Source: Pyropia haitanensis
Taxonomy: Eukaryota > Rhodophyta > Bangiophyceae > Bangiales > Bangiaceae
Direction of reading: 5' to 3'
NCBI GenBank assembly: GCA_008729055.1
Contig: SDUX01000010.1
Coordinates: forward strand, 744,001-808,000
Length of the DNA: 64,000 nucleotides
In this document: piece by piece, positions 52,517 to 62,943 of the stretch
Layout of the letters: the number at the start of each line of letters is the position of its first letter
How positions within the stretch are numbered: position 1 is the stretch's first letter
The notes under the pieces: model-generated
Database searches by the model: none
What the model saw: only the letters and a program-made list of their open reading frames with translations
What the model was told of the DNA's origin: nothing
Position numbers and translations under genes: made by a program

Positions 52517-53845
52517 ATGGCGTTTACCCGCCGGGTGGCGGCGCTGGCCGCCACCGCCGCTATCGTTGGCGCCGCGACGGCCGAGTACAACCCCAACCGC
52601 CCGGTCGCGGTGGCGGCTGTGACCGCCGCGGACGCGGCCAAGAAGATTGTGACGCTGGCCGACGGCTGTGACGCGGCGTGCGGGGCCAAGGTGGTGGCGT
52701 CCCTCGAGGCGGCGGGCTGCACGGACGTGGTCCTCCTGGCGGCCATCAACTACGTCACCGCGACTTGCAGCGGGGCGTCGTCCATTGCGTCGCTGCCCGA
52801 GGGCGTCCTCGCCGCCGCCCCCGCCGAGTCGGTGGTCATCCAGGCGCCGACCGCGTTTTGGGGGCTGGACCGGGTGGACGAAGTGGCGCTCCCGCTCGAC
52901 GGCCAGTTTAACACCACGTCGTGTTACCCAAAGGCCGGCGCCGGCGCCGAGATCTTTGTCGTTGACACGGGGTGCCGCTCCACCCACGCCGAGTTCCGTG
53001 GCCGCATCCGCGTCATGGCGGCGCCCGGCTCAAAGTACGCCTCGGGCGAGGACGACCAAGGCCACGGCACCCACTGTGCGGGCTCGGCGGTGGGGGGCAC
53101 CGCGGGCGTGGCACCCGCGTCGAAGGTGACGTGCATCAAGGCGCTGTCGAGCACCGGGTCCGGGTCCAACGTGGACATTGCGTCGGCGCTCAACTATGTG
53201 GCGAGCCGCAAGCAGGCCAACCCGGCCGCGCCCCTCGTCCTGAGCATGTCCTTTGGGGGACCCGCGTCGAGTGGGCCAGGCCAGATGGAGGTGGCTATCG
53301 AACGGCTGGCCAACATGGGGGTGGTGCCTGTCGTGGCCGCCGGCAACGAGGCAAAGGACGCGTGCACCATCTCCCCCGCACGGGTTCCAGTGGCCATCAC
53401 CGTGGCCGCGTCGGACTCGAGTGACCGGATTGCGAGCTTTTCCAACTTTGGCCGCACGTGCGTGGACGTCATCGCGCCGGGCGTATCCATCCTCTCGTCC
53501 GACTTTTTGGGCGACAGCAGCTTTTCCTTGAAGAGCGGCACCTCGATGGCCACCCCACACGCGGCGGGCGTGGCGGCTCTCATCCTCGCCGAGCAGCCAA
53601 ACCTGTCGGTTGCTGACGTCCAGGCCGCCATGCTCAAGGGCGGGCCGTCTGTCGCGGGCTACCCCATGCCCTTTGTCGGCCAGCGCTGCACCGCGACACC
53701 TACGCCCGAGCCCCCCCAGCCGACGACTAAACCCTCACCTGGCAAGAAGTACCCCATCAATGCGCCGTGGAAGCGCACCAACGGCAAGGGCGCCCTCAGG
53801 CCGGGCTATGGCTGGGCTCCGTCAGCCTTCTACGTCTACTACTGA
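52517..53845 (+). CDS. Secreted subtilisin-like serine protease (S8, proteinase K-like)
   Basis: The 442-residue preproprotein starts MAFTRRVAALAATAAIVGAATAE, a clear signal peptide. Residues about 25-115 fit an I9-type propeptide in position, though with weak similarity. The catalytic domain starts near residue 120 (FWGLDRVDEVALPLD), typical of proteinase K. The triad is visible: D150 (FVVDTGCRSTH), H183 (GHGTHCAG) and S343 (GTSMATPHAAG), with oxyanion-hole N277 (AAGNEAK). Extra markers are GVAPASKVTCIKAL, LSMSFGG and NFGRTCVDVIAPGVSI. Cys pairs resemble those of fungal proteinase K enzymes. A Pro/Thr linker and a 40-residue tail rich in Lys, Gly and Tyr follow. The protein should act outside the cell or in the vacuole. 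No intron is needed, and the frame is unbroken. Confidence 0.95.
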   Translation: MAFTRRVAALAATAAIVGAATAEYNPNRPVAVAAVTAADAAKKIVTLADGCDAACGAKVVASLEAAGCTDVVLLAAINYVTATCSGASSIASLPEGVLAAAPAESVVIQAPTAFWGLDRVDEVALPLDGQFNTTSCYPKAGAGAEIFVVDTGCRSTHAEFRGRIRVMAAPGSKYASGEDDQGHGTHCAGSAVGGTAGVAPASKVTCIKALSSTGSGSNVDIASALNYVASRKQANPAAPLVLSMSFGGPASSGPGQMEVAIERLANMGVVPVVAAGNEAKDACTISPARVPVAITVAASDSSDRIASFSNFGRTCVDVIAPGVSILSSDFLGDSSFSLKSGTSMATPHAAGVAALILAEQPNLSVADVQAAMLKGGPSVAGYPMPFVGQRCTATPTPEPPQPTTKPSPGKKYPINAPWKRTNGKGALRPGYGWAPSAFYVYY

Positions 53846-54510
53846 CGTGTCAGCAGCTGACGCTGCTTAGGTGAGAGCGGGGTGTATACATGACTTACTA
53901 GGGCACCCATCCAGTTCTGTTCCTGTCGAAAAACAGTGAGACTACAGCGTTCTGTTTTCAACCTCCCGCCTGAAAACGGCGCTGGTGTCCCACCTCCCTG
54001 GCAACCTCGTTCGTCGCAGCTGCTGGGGAGCACGGGTTGTGCTAGTGACAGCAATCTCGCGCCGCTGCTGGTACGGACGCGACACGCCACCATGACAGCC
54101 CATGAACCGCGTGGGTCTCAGATAGGCATCAAGAGGGGAGAATTGTACACACACCCACATAACGCTAGGGGGAGAAAGACAGGAATCACACCCGCAAATA
54201 GGCAACAGATAGGAAAAGCGTCACACCCAATGCATGCGTCTTCGCTGTGGCCGCCTGGTCGCTGCGTGATGGGCAAGTCGCAACAAACCACAACAACATG
54301 AGAGGCCAAGCAACCAGCAGCCGCAGAACCAGCTCCAGCAGCACATGCGGCCGGCTCACCACGGGAGTCGCCCCACAGGACGCACCCACTCAAGCCACGC
54401 AACTGATGGACCACGAGCCCTTAGCAACCACACGAGCAGCTCCAGAATGGGGACGGGGGGGGAATGGAGGGAGCCGAGAAGTCAAGAGAGGTGCCACACA
54501 GCGGCAGCTC
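53846..54510. other. Convergent 3' intergenic region
   Basis: This 665-bp region separates the convergent subtilase and methyltransferase genes. It is less GC-rich and contains A-rich stretches and an ACACACCCACATA segment (54149-54161). No gene is supported. Confidence 0.4.
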
Positions 54511-55734
54511 TCACCAGATCTTGGGGATGAACTTGTACGGGGTCGCGTCCACATAGTCCTCAAACTCGTCGCCGTACACCTCTTCCAAGAACTTCTCCTC
54601 CACTTCCACCTTGTTCTTGAGCGCGTACATCAGGGCAAAGGTCAGTGCAAACCGCTCCGCACTCGCCGTCGCTGCGGAAAACCCAAGGGACGCCAGCAGC
54701 ACCCCCGAGTAGAGTGGATGGCGGATATACGCATAGATGCCATCCGTCCGGAGGGTGCCCTCGGGGACGGGTGCAGGCCACAAGCTAATTTGCTTGCGGC
54801 CAAGGTCCCAGGCGCCTTTGAGCGACAGCGCCGCACCCGCCAAGAGGACGACGGGGCCGACAAAGAAGGACACGACCATGTCCAGGTTGCCAGGGTCCTT
54901 GAGCATCAGGTACACAAAGGCGACCTGCAGGGCGCCCCACAGTTCCCCGCGGTTGAGCCAGTCGCCAGCAAGAAAGTTGTCGACCAGAGACTTGGCAGCG
55001 GCGCTCGTCTCGCTCTTGATCTCCTCCGTGTCCACGTCCGCCACCTTTTGCTTCACCGCCGTGAGCTTGGCGTCAAACTGGTCCACCCAATCACTGTGCG
55101 GGAGCGGGGGGGAACGACGACAGCGCCACAAAGACGCCCATGCCGCAACCAACAGGGGATAGTGCCGCGAGGCCGACCGCAAGCGCCACACATACCCGTA
55201 CCAGGCCAAAGCCAGACAGTGCAACGGGACGGTCAGAAACACGCACGGCAGCAACCACGCAACCAAAACGCGGGTGTGGTGCATGCAGGACGAGGCCTAC
55301 CAGACACACGCCCCCCACATCCCATCCTGTAGCCACACCAAAACCAGGTCAGGCAGTCGAGACACTGCAGTCGAGACACTCCAGCCAGGCAGGGGACGGT
55401 CCACACCAACGCACCTAAACACGGTCGTGTCCACCGTTGGCGGATGGAACGCGGTCACATTGGTCTCCGTCGTGTCCTCCGAAATGGCTGGGACAGCATC
55501 GTCCATCTTGACCTCCGCGTTGGTCTTTTCCGCAATGGTGGTCTTGGAGCCCGTCTTGTCCGCCTGCTTCTTCCACTCCCCAAAGTCCTCCGTCGCCATC
55601 ATCCGCACCGAGGGCGGCCGCCGCGCCACGGGAGCGGCCGCCACATGGCGCCGCGACGCCAGCGATGCGCCGACGCCACAACCAGTAAACGATGCAGCGG
55701 GGGTGGCGCCCACAAACGCCGCCATCAGACTCAT
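54511..55734 (-). CDS. Plastid-type PEMT/ICMT-family membrane methyltransferase, one intron
   Basis: Joining exon 1 (55734-55415) to exon 2 (55093-54511) gives 300 residues starting MSLMAAFVGATPAASF. Residues 1-45 are a plastid transit-like leader (SLASRRHVAAAPVARRPPSVRMMA). A soluble acidic part (EDFGEWKKQADKTGSKTT, KVADVDTEEIKS) precedes several membrane segments (LQVAFVYLML, MVVSFFVGPVVLLAGAALSL, YSGVLLASLGFSA, FALTFALMYAL). The C-terminal signature is that of phospholipid/isoprenylcysteine methyltransferases: GTLRTDGIYAYIRHPLYSG, then KVEVEEKFLEEVYGDEFEDY with the SAM-site Glu residues, ending PYKFIPKIW. The splice sites AG|GTGCGT and CTCCCGCACAG|T rejoin the frame in phase 2 (AGT GAT TGG, SDW). 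The substrate is unknown. Related plant plastid proteins exist, and isoprenylcysteine is not established as the acceptor. Confidence 0.88.
55094..55414 (-). other. GT-AG intron in the methyltransferase gene (321 bp, phase 2)
   Basis: The donor TTTAG|GTGCGT and the acceptor CCGCTCCCGCACAG are both strong. Exact in-frame joining supports it. Confidence 0.9.
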
Positions 55735-56210
55735 CGTCCAAGGAGGGCGGGCGCGGGCAGCGGAAGAGGGTGCCGCGGGGTGGACGGGTGCCACGACGGG
55801 TGGGGGCAAACCCAACAGCAAGGCGCCAGACGACCTTCCCAGCAGTGACCAGGCACGACGGGACCCACCGGCAGCGACAAGGGACGGGGTGCAGCGGGAA
55901 CACGGGGGGACGGCGGACGCGAGCTACCGCGCGGGCGGCGGTTCCGCTGCTGACGCACCCTTCCACAACAAAACCCCCCGCGCAGGTGCGCTTCGTGCTG
56001 CGCACAGCTCGCGGGCGCGGCCGCGCGGGGGTTGCCACGCGGAGCACCCATGTGATCTGCAAAAGGGCCCCGAAGATTCACTCCCCGCCTGGCAGGTGGC
56101 GCTCTCGGTCTCGTGCTCGACTGCCGCGCCGGGACAGCGATCTTAGTCGGTCAATCTCAGAGTAAATCGGCCGAAACGATCGACGACAGGTCATCCTTCT
56201 GGACCAAAAT
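55735..56210. other. Upstream region of the methyltransferase gene
   Basis: This is 476 bp of GC-rich upstream DNA that becomes balanced in composition after 56140. No TATA box or gene was recognised. Confidence 0.4.
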
Positions 56211-57910
56211 TAGGTGCAAGGCACCGTCCTGCGCAGTGCACATTGCACCAGGATCCACCTCACAGCCTCTTCAAGCCGGAAGGCGTTGAAGCAGCCTTGA
56301 ATTTCCTTGAAGAGGTACCTCTTCAAAGCGCCGCGCGCACCGCGACACGGCCAAGTTAAGGTCCGATCTTCACACTTAGTGGCGTAGCCAATACAAAGAA
56401 GTACGATACTAAGGTCGAGCTAGGCGTGCGTTAAGGAGGGCCCCAGTACATTCCAACTCTTCTTAACTCTCCATGTCAGTCCCCATCGGCGCGAGAACCT
56501 CTGCCCGATTGCGGCCGACAAGAGGTCCCAACCCCCTGGTTGGAGGCGTCTGACGGAACCGAGCAAGGCGACACGGCCCCGGCCACAACCCTGGCCTGTC
56601 CCACGTGCTTCGGTCATCGCCAAGAGAGCGAGCGACACGATGTCCGTCACACGCGCACGGCCTATTCACCAGTGTCCTGTATGCCCCCCCCGCACTTCTC
56701 ATCCCGTTCATTCCGGTGGCAAACGACCGCTTTCCGTTTTTGAGAAGCCACCCTCACCGCTGACGCCCTCCACTTCCCCGCACATCGGGCGGAGTGAAAG
56801 ATTGGGGGGGGGAGGGGGTTTGGCGAGAGAAAGGGGCGCCGCATGCAGGCATGGGGACCGGGAAGTTTGGCGGGGGGTGGGTGCGGGAAGAGGAGGACGC
56901 GCCAGGGGAGGAGGTGAGCGATGAGGGGCGTCCGTGACGGCCAGGAGGGGGTGTCTGGGAATGAAGGAGGAGGCGTGGCCGGAAGGCATCGGGACGACGA
57001 GGGGGGGGGGGGGGGGGGGGTTGAAGCGGAAAATTCGCGGTCGCGCCAGGGGAGGAGGTGCGCCATGGGTAGGCGTTGGTGCTGGCAAGTGCGTGGCAGC
57101 TGAAGCAGTTGCCTACAATTTACGGAGCAGATGCTCAGGTGTCCGTGAGGAGAAGGCTGGGGGGGGGGGGGGGAGGGGGGGGGGGGGGGGGCATAGACGT
57201 ATGCGAGTGTGCACTGAAGCTGCACGCGACACAGTCCTCGGCACGCTGGTGCCGGTTCAGGTGACTCCGCCGACCGAGCCAGCAGTGCATGCCGTAGCCA
57301 GACTGCTGCGGCATCAATGAACCCATCCAGCGTCGGGGAAGGAGCATCAGAGACTGCACGGTCGCGTACTTCGCTGTCCATTTGATGGAAGCAGTCCACA
57401 GAGACTCATCAAACAAGCGAGATACAGGGTGTATCACTCGAGATCAACTCCGTTGAGCTTCGCAAGTGCTCAGAATCAAGGGCATAAACCCGGACTGCTT
57501 CGGCACACGAGCGGTCGAAAACCGTGCCGAGTGACGTACTTGGGTTAAGAGAGGCGCGATCACGACCTCTTCAAGCGGAGAGCAGGACGCGACCCCCTTA
57601 ATCGATCGGTTGAATTTTGCTTGAATTTCCTTCATAAAACGCCAAACTCTTCTCGGTGCAGGCTCTTTCTCACGTCTCTGTATAGCTCTGTCTCTGGCGC
57701 ACCTTGTGGTACCTCGCACGTCCTCGTTCACGTCCGCAAAGACGTTCATATCAAGGTTTATCAAGATCACTTCAAGGAATCGTGCCCTACGGTGCTTTCA
57801 GGAGGGGGTCTTCAAGCCTCCGGGCCCGATTTCCGCCCGGATCAGGCCTTGAAGAGGCTTTGAGGTGGATCCAGGTCCAAGCTGCACTGCGCTGTGGGCC
57901 GAGCGACCTA
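56211..57910. mobile_element. Candidate inverted-repeat element with TTCAAG motifs
   Basis: About 70 bp at 56211-56287 recur in reverse complement at about 57844-57910. The best part is GCGCAGTGCA, then GGATCCACCTCA, then AGCCTCTTCAAG on the left, matched in the same order on the right. Each end is followed inwards by a cluster of TTCAAG/CTTGAA motifs (near 56270-56330 and 57565-57860), and CTTGAATTTCCTT occurs at both 56302 and 57621. The interior holds long G runs (57001-57020, 57160-57190) and no recognisable protein. Base composition near the ends is lower in GC than the genes on either side. The ends are only roughly placed and no target duplication was identified. It is unrelated in sequence to the TIR elements at 40-44 kb. 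Confidence 0.5.
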
Positions 57911-58568
57911 CCATCCGCCGCCTTTCAAGTCCCTCATCACTCTGCCTACTTTTTCGGTGAGGTCATTCCTGGTGTCTTGCCCTTCATTGGCATGGATCTG
58001 TCCCCTGGCTCATCCCACTCGGACGCACCCCTATTGTGTGCGACTGAGAGCGCCCGCACCGGCAGTTCCAGGTCAGCGGGGCCTCCTCTGATGGGCGCAG
58101 GAGGGGGGGGGGAGGGCGCCCACAGGCCCCTGCCGACGAGTTTGTCGCGGGACGTATACCCGCCCGCGCACCCCCCGCCGCGGTGGCCCCCCACGCCCAC
58201 CCCGCGCGCGCGCGCGCGCGCGCGGCCGTTGCGGGCGCGGCCGGCACGCCGCGGCGGCCCGCCCGCCGTGCGCCCCACCGCCGCCGCCGTCGCTGTGCGC
58301 CGCGGCGGCGGGCGGTCGCGGGTCTCCCCCCGGCGGCCACGCCTCGCTGCGTCCGCCCGCCGCTGTCGAGGCGCCGCCCGTCATCCCCGTCATCCCCGTC
58401 GCCCGGGCCCGCCGCGGCAGGCGGCGGCGGCGGCGGGGGGGCCACGCGGGGTCTGGCGCGCCTGCCACACACCCCCCCCCCCCCCACCGCCCCTCCATCG
58501 GGGGGTGCTCCCCCCTAGCCCCCCCCCCCCCCCCCCCCCCCCCCTCCCGCCCCGTCTCGTCTTGCCCC
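57911..58568 (+). promoter_or_regulatory. Upstream region of the SIM-containing gene
   Basis: This 658-bp region contains a 22-bp alternating CG tract and ends in a run of more than 20 C (58518-58545) only 25 bases before the ATG. No TATA box was seen. Confidence 0.4.
58203..58224. repeat. (CG)11 alternating tract, potential Z-DNA
   Basis: Twenty-two bases of perfect CG alternation lie about 350 bp upstream of the SIM-containing gene. Confidence 0.9.
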
Positions 58569-59499
58569 ATGGGCGGGCACGTCTCGTTTGGCTGGCCCGC
58601 CGCCGGTGGCGGCAGCGACAGCGACAGCGACGGCGGCGGCGGCCGCGGCACGGCCGCCGCCGCCGCCGCGATTGCCCACCGCGGCGGCCGCGGCGGCCGC
58701 GACGACGACGGCGGCGGCGGCACGGCCGCCGCCGCCGCCGCGATTGCCCACCGCGGCGGCCACGGCGACCGCGGCGGCGGCGGCGGCGGTGGCGGCGGGG
58801 GGGGCGCGCGGGATCACGGCGGCGGCGTCAAGCGCCGCCGCCGCGGCGGCGAGCGGCCCCGCCACGACGGCAAGCGGCCCCGCCACGACGGCGAGCGGTC
58901 GCGGCGTGACCGCGAGCGCGGGCGGGACGGCGGCACGTGCCGCCTCGAGGGGGATGGGGGGGTGGGTGGGGGCGGCGGCGGCGGCGGCGGTGGCAGCGAG
59001 GCGGCGTGGCGTGCAGACGCCGCCCCGCGTGGGGGGGATGGCGGCAAGCGCCGCAGCGACGGGAGCGGCGCGCTCTTTGGGGATGGGGAGGGGGGGGGGG
59101 GTGGCGGCGGCGGCGACGGCGGCGGCGGCGGCGGCGGCGGCAGCGAGGCGGCGTGGCGTGCAGACGCCGCCCCGCGTGGGGGGGATGGCGGCAAGCGCCG
59201 CCGCGACGGGAGCGGCGCGCTCTTTGGGGATGGGGAGGGGGGGGGGGTGGCGGCGGCGGCGACGGGGGCGGCGGCGGCGGCGGCAGCGAGGCGGCGTGGC
59301 GTGCAGACGCCGCCCCGCGTGGAGGGGATGGCGGCAAGCGCCGCCGCGACGGGAGCGGCGCGCTCTTTGGGGATGGGGAGGGGGGGGGGGGTGGCGGCGG
59401 CGGCGGCGACGGGGGCGGCGGCGGCGGCGGCAGCGAGGCGGCGTGGCGTGTGGAGTGTTCCCCGTCTGGCGCAGGCGGCGCGGCGGCGGCGGCTGGTAG

Positions 59500-59530
<31 letters not shown>

Positions 59531-59826
59531 GGTGGCGGCGGTAGCGGGCATGCCCGCCGCCGCAAGGCGGCCGTGCCCAACCGCTCTGGCGGCCACACCG
59601 GTACGGCCGGCCGCGACCGCGGCGGCGACCGTGGCGGCGACCGCGGCGGCGGCAGCGGCGGCGGCGGGGCGGCGGCGGCCGCCGACGGCGGCCACCCCGG
59701 CCGGCACGGCGGCGGGTTGCCGCCGCGCGGCGCCGCCCGGGTGTGCCGCCCCCCCCCGCCGCTGGCCGACACGGACAGCGAGTGGGGCGCAGCGGCGGCG
59801 GCGGTTGTCAAGACCGACGACGGCTG

Positions 59827-59885
<59 letters not shown>

Positions 59886-60077
59886 GGCGCACCCTGCCCA
59901 AGCGGCGGTCGTTGGGGTGGGAGGTGTGCCTGCCGGCGGGCAGCGTCATTGACCTGACGCAGAGCGAGGAGGTGGGGGGGGGGGGGGGGGGCGGCGCGCT
60001 CGCCAAGCGGCGCAAGCACGCCGCGCTGCCCAGCGCTGGCGGGCCCGCCGCAGCGGCGGGTGGCGGCGGCGGCGGCG

Positions 60078-60108
<31 letters not shown>

Positions 60109-60119
60109 TGATGATGATG

Positions 60120-60163
<44 letters not shown>

Positions 60164-61853
60164 GGTGGCGGTGGGGGCGGGGGGGGCAGGGGCGGTGGCG
60201 GCGCGGCGGACGGCGGCGACGATGATCGCGGCGGCGTCCCGCCGCGCGGGCACGGGGCGGGCGGGCGGCCCGCGCCGCCGCCGGCCGACGCGGACAGCGG
60301 CTCCTGGGCTGTCGACGCACGCAGCGACGACGGGTCGGTGGTGGCTACCAGTGGCGGCGGCGGCGGCGGCGGCGGCTCTCGCGGTGGGCCGCCGCGCGGG
60401 GTGTTTACCCAGCTTCCCGACGGCGTCATTGACTTGACGCAGGCCGACACGGACGAGGACGATGCGGCGGCGGCGGCGGCGGGGAGCGGGCGCGGCGGCG
60501 GTGCCGGCCGGGGGGGGGGGGGGGGGGGGGTGGAGGGCCCGCCGGCGGGCGCACCGGCCGCGTCGGCGGCGGCACGTGCCGGCAGCGGCGGCGGCGGCGG
60601 CGGCGGCTCGGCCGCGGTCGTCCCTGCCGCGCCGGTCGTCCCTGCCGCGCCGGTCATCCCTGCCGTGCCAGTCGTCCCTGCCGCTCCAGTCGTCCCTGCC
60701 GCTCCAGTCGTTCCTGCCACGCCGGTCGATCCTGCCGCGCCAGTCGTTCCTGCCGCGCCTATCGTCCCTGCCGCGCCGGTCGTCTCCGCCGCACCGGTCG
60801 TCTCTGCCGTGCCGGCTGCCCCCCCGGCTGCCGTCGTCCCCGCCGCGGCCACCGGCGGTTCGACGCCGGCTGCGCCTCCCGCCGTGGCGGACGCCGCCGC
60901 GGCAGCCGACACTGCGACCGCGGCCGCGGCCGCGGCGCGGGACTCCCCCGCGGCGCGGTCCGCGGCGCCGCCGCGGGCGGCCGCCGTGGCGGGTGACGGT
61001 GCGGCGGTCGCGGCGGCGGCGGCCGCCGCCGCCGCCGCGGCGCGGGACGCGTCGCGCGCGGCGGACAAGGCGGCGGCGGTCGCGGCGGCGGCCAGCCAGG
61101 CCGGCTTGACCGCCGCGGAGATTGAGCGCTGCCTCGCCGTCCTCCACGAGCCCGCGACGGCCGCGGCGGCGGCGGCGGGCCCGTCGGCCGCCCCCGCGGC
61201 GGGCGCCCGCGCGACGCCGCCCGCGGCGGCGGGGCCGGCCGCCAGGCCAGGTGCGGCGGCTGAGCGGCGGCCGCCACCCCATCCGACGGTGGGCGGCGCG
61301 CCCGCCGGCCCCGCGCCCGCCGTCGAGGGCTCCCCCGTCACTCCCGCCGGCCGCGTGGCCGCGGGCCACGGTGGTGCTCCCGGCGGCCCCGCGGGCGCCG
61401 CCGCGGGCGCCGCCGCGGCGCCCGCACGGCGCGCTGCGGCCGCCGCGATGGACGACCTGCTCCTCAGCCCCGTCACGCAGCCGCCGGCCGCGGCCGACCG
61501 ACCGCCGGCGGCGGCCGCGGCGGGCGGCGGCGGGGGTGTGGCCGGCGCGGCGGCCGCGGCGGACGCGGCGGCCGCGGCCGGGGAGGCCCGCGCGGCGGCC
61601 GCCGCGGCCGGCGGCGCGGCCGAGCCGCGGGCGCGGCGGCCCGTCTGGGCCCGCGGCTGGGCGCCCCGCGGCGTGCTGCGGCGGCTGTTTGAGGGGTCCC
61701 CCGCCGCAGTCGCGGCGGCGGCCGCGGCGGCCGAGGCGGCGGCGGCGGAGCGTGGTCGGCCGGCGGCCGCGGCGGCCAGGGTGGCGGCGCCCGCTGGGGC
61801 GGCGGCGCCCGCGGGCGCGGCGGCCACGCCGGGCGCCGCCCCGGCGACCGCGG

Positions 61854-61887
<34 letters not shown>

Positions 61888-62901
61888 CGCGGCGGCGCCG
61901 GTGGTAGCCTCGGGGCCCACAGCGGCGGCGGCGGCGCCCGCAGCGGTCGCGCCCGCGGCAGCCGTTCCCGCGGCCGCCACGGCCGCGGCGCCGCCGCCCG
62001 CGGCGGCGGCACCCTCGGCGGTGGCACCCGCGGCGGCTGCATCCGTGGCGGCGGCGGTGCCTGCGGCGGCGCCTGCTGCTGCAGTGTCTCCGACGGGGGT
62101 GCCTGCGGCGGCAGCGGCGCCCGCGGCAGCGGCGCCCGCGGCGGCGGCACCCGCGGCAGCGGCACCCGCGGCGGCGGCACCCGCGGCAGCGGCACCCGCG
62201 GCAGCGGCACCCGCGGCGGCGGTGCCTGCCAGAGTGGCGGTGGAGGCACCCACGGTGGCCGCGCCCGTCGCGGCGGCGGCACCCGCGGGCGCGACGGCCA
62301 CGACCGTCACCGCGGCGGGTGCCGCTCGGCCAGTGGCGGCGGCGGCGACGGCGCCCGTTGCCGTGGTGGCGCCCGTGGCGGCTGTGGCGCCGGCTGTGGC
62401 GCCGGCTGCGGCGGCGGCGGCGGCGACGGTGGCGGCGCCAGCGGCGGCACCGGCGGCGGCGGCGCACCCACCCAGTTCCCCCCCCCCCAGTAGGTGCGTA
62501 CACGAGGTCATTGACGGCGTGCTGACGTTTGTTCTGCGGCGCGAGACGCGCCCGGCGGCCGCCGCCGCCGCCGCCGCCGACGCGTTTGCCGCCGGCGCGC
62601 TCTACCGCGCCGACACGGCGGACCGGCAGGCGTGCCGGCGGCCGGCCGGCGCGGGTGTGGCCGGCGGCGCCGTCGCCGCGTCGGTGGCGGTCGTCCAGTT
62701 TGACCGCCAGCCGGTGAGCACGTGGCTGCCGGCCGCGCTGGCCAAGGCCATGGCCTGCTGCACGGGCCACGTCAAGTCGCTGCTGCTGCTGGGCGACGCG
62801 TGCCTCGGCCTGGACGAGGACGCGGCCGGGCCGCGGGGGATGGCCGCCGTCTTGGCGGCGCCCGTGCCGGGGGGGGGGGTGCCGCCGCGGCGGGTGCAGG
62901 C

Positions 62902-62943
<42 letters not shown>

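Noticed and set aside
58814..62770. Very long minus-strand frames of over 1,200 codons opposite the SIM gene
   Set aside because: They are antisense shadows made of Arg, Ala or Pro runs; the plus strand has SIMs, ordered tandem repeats and a folded C-terminal region.
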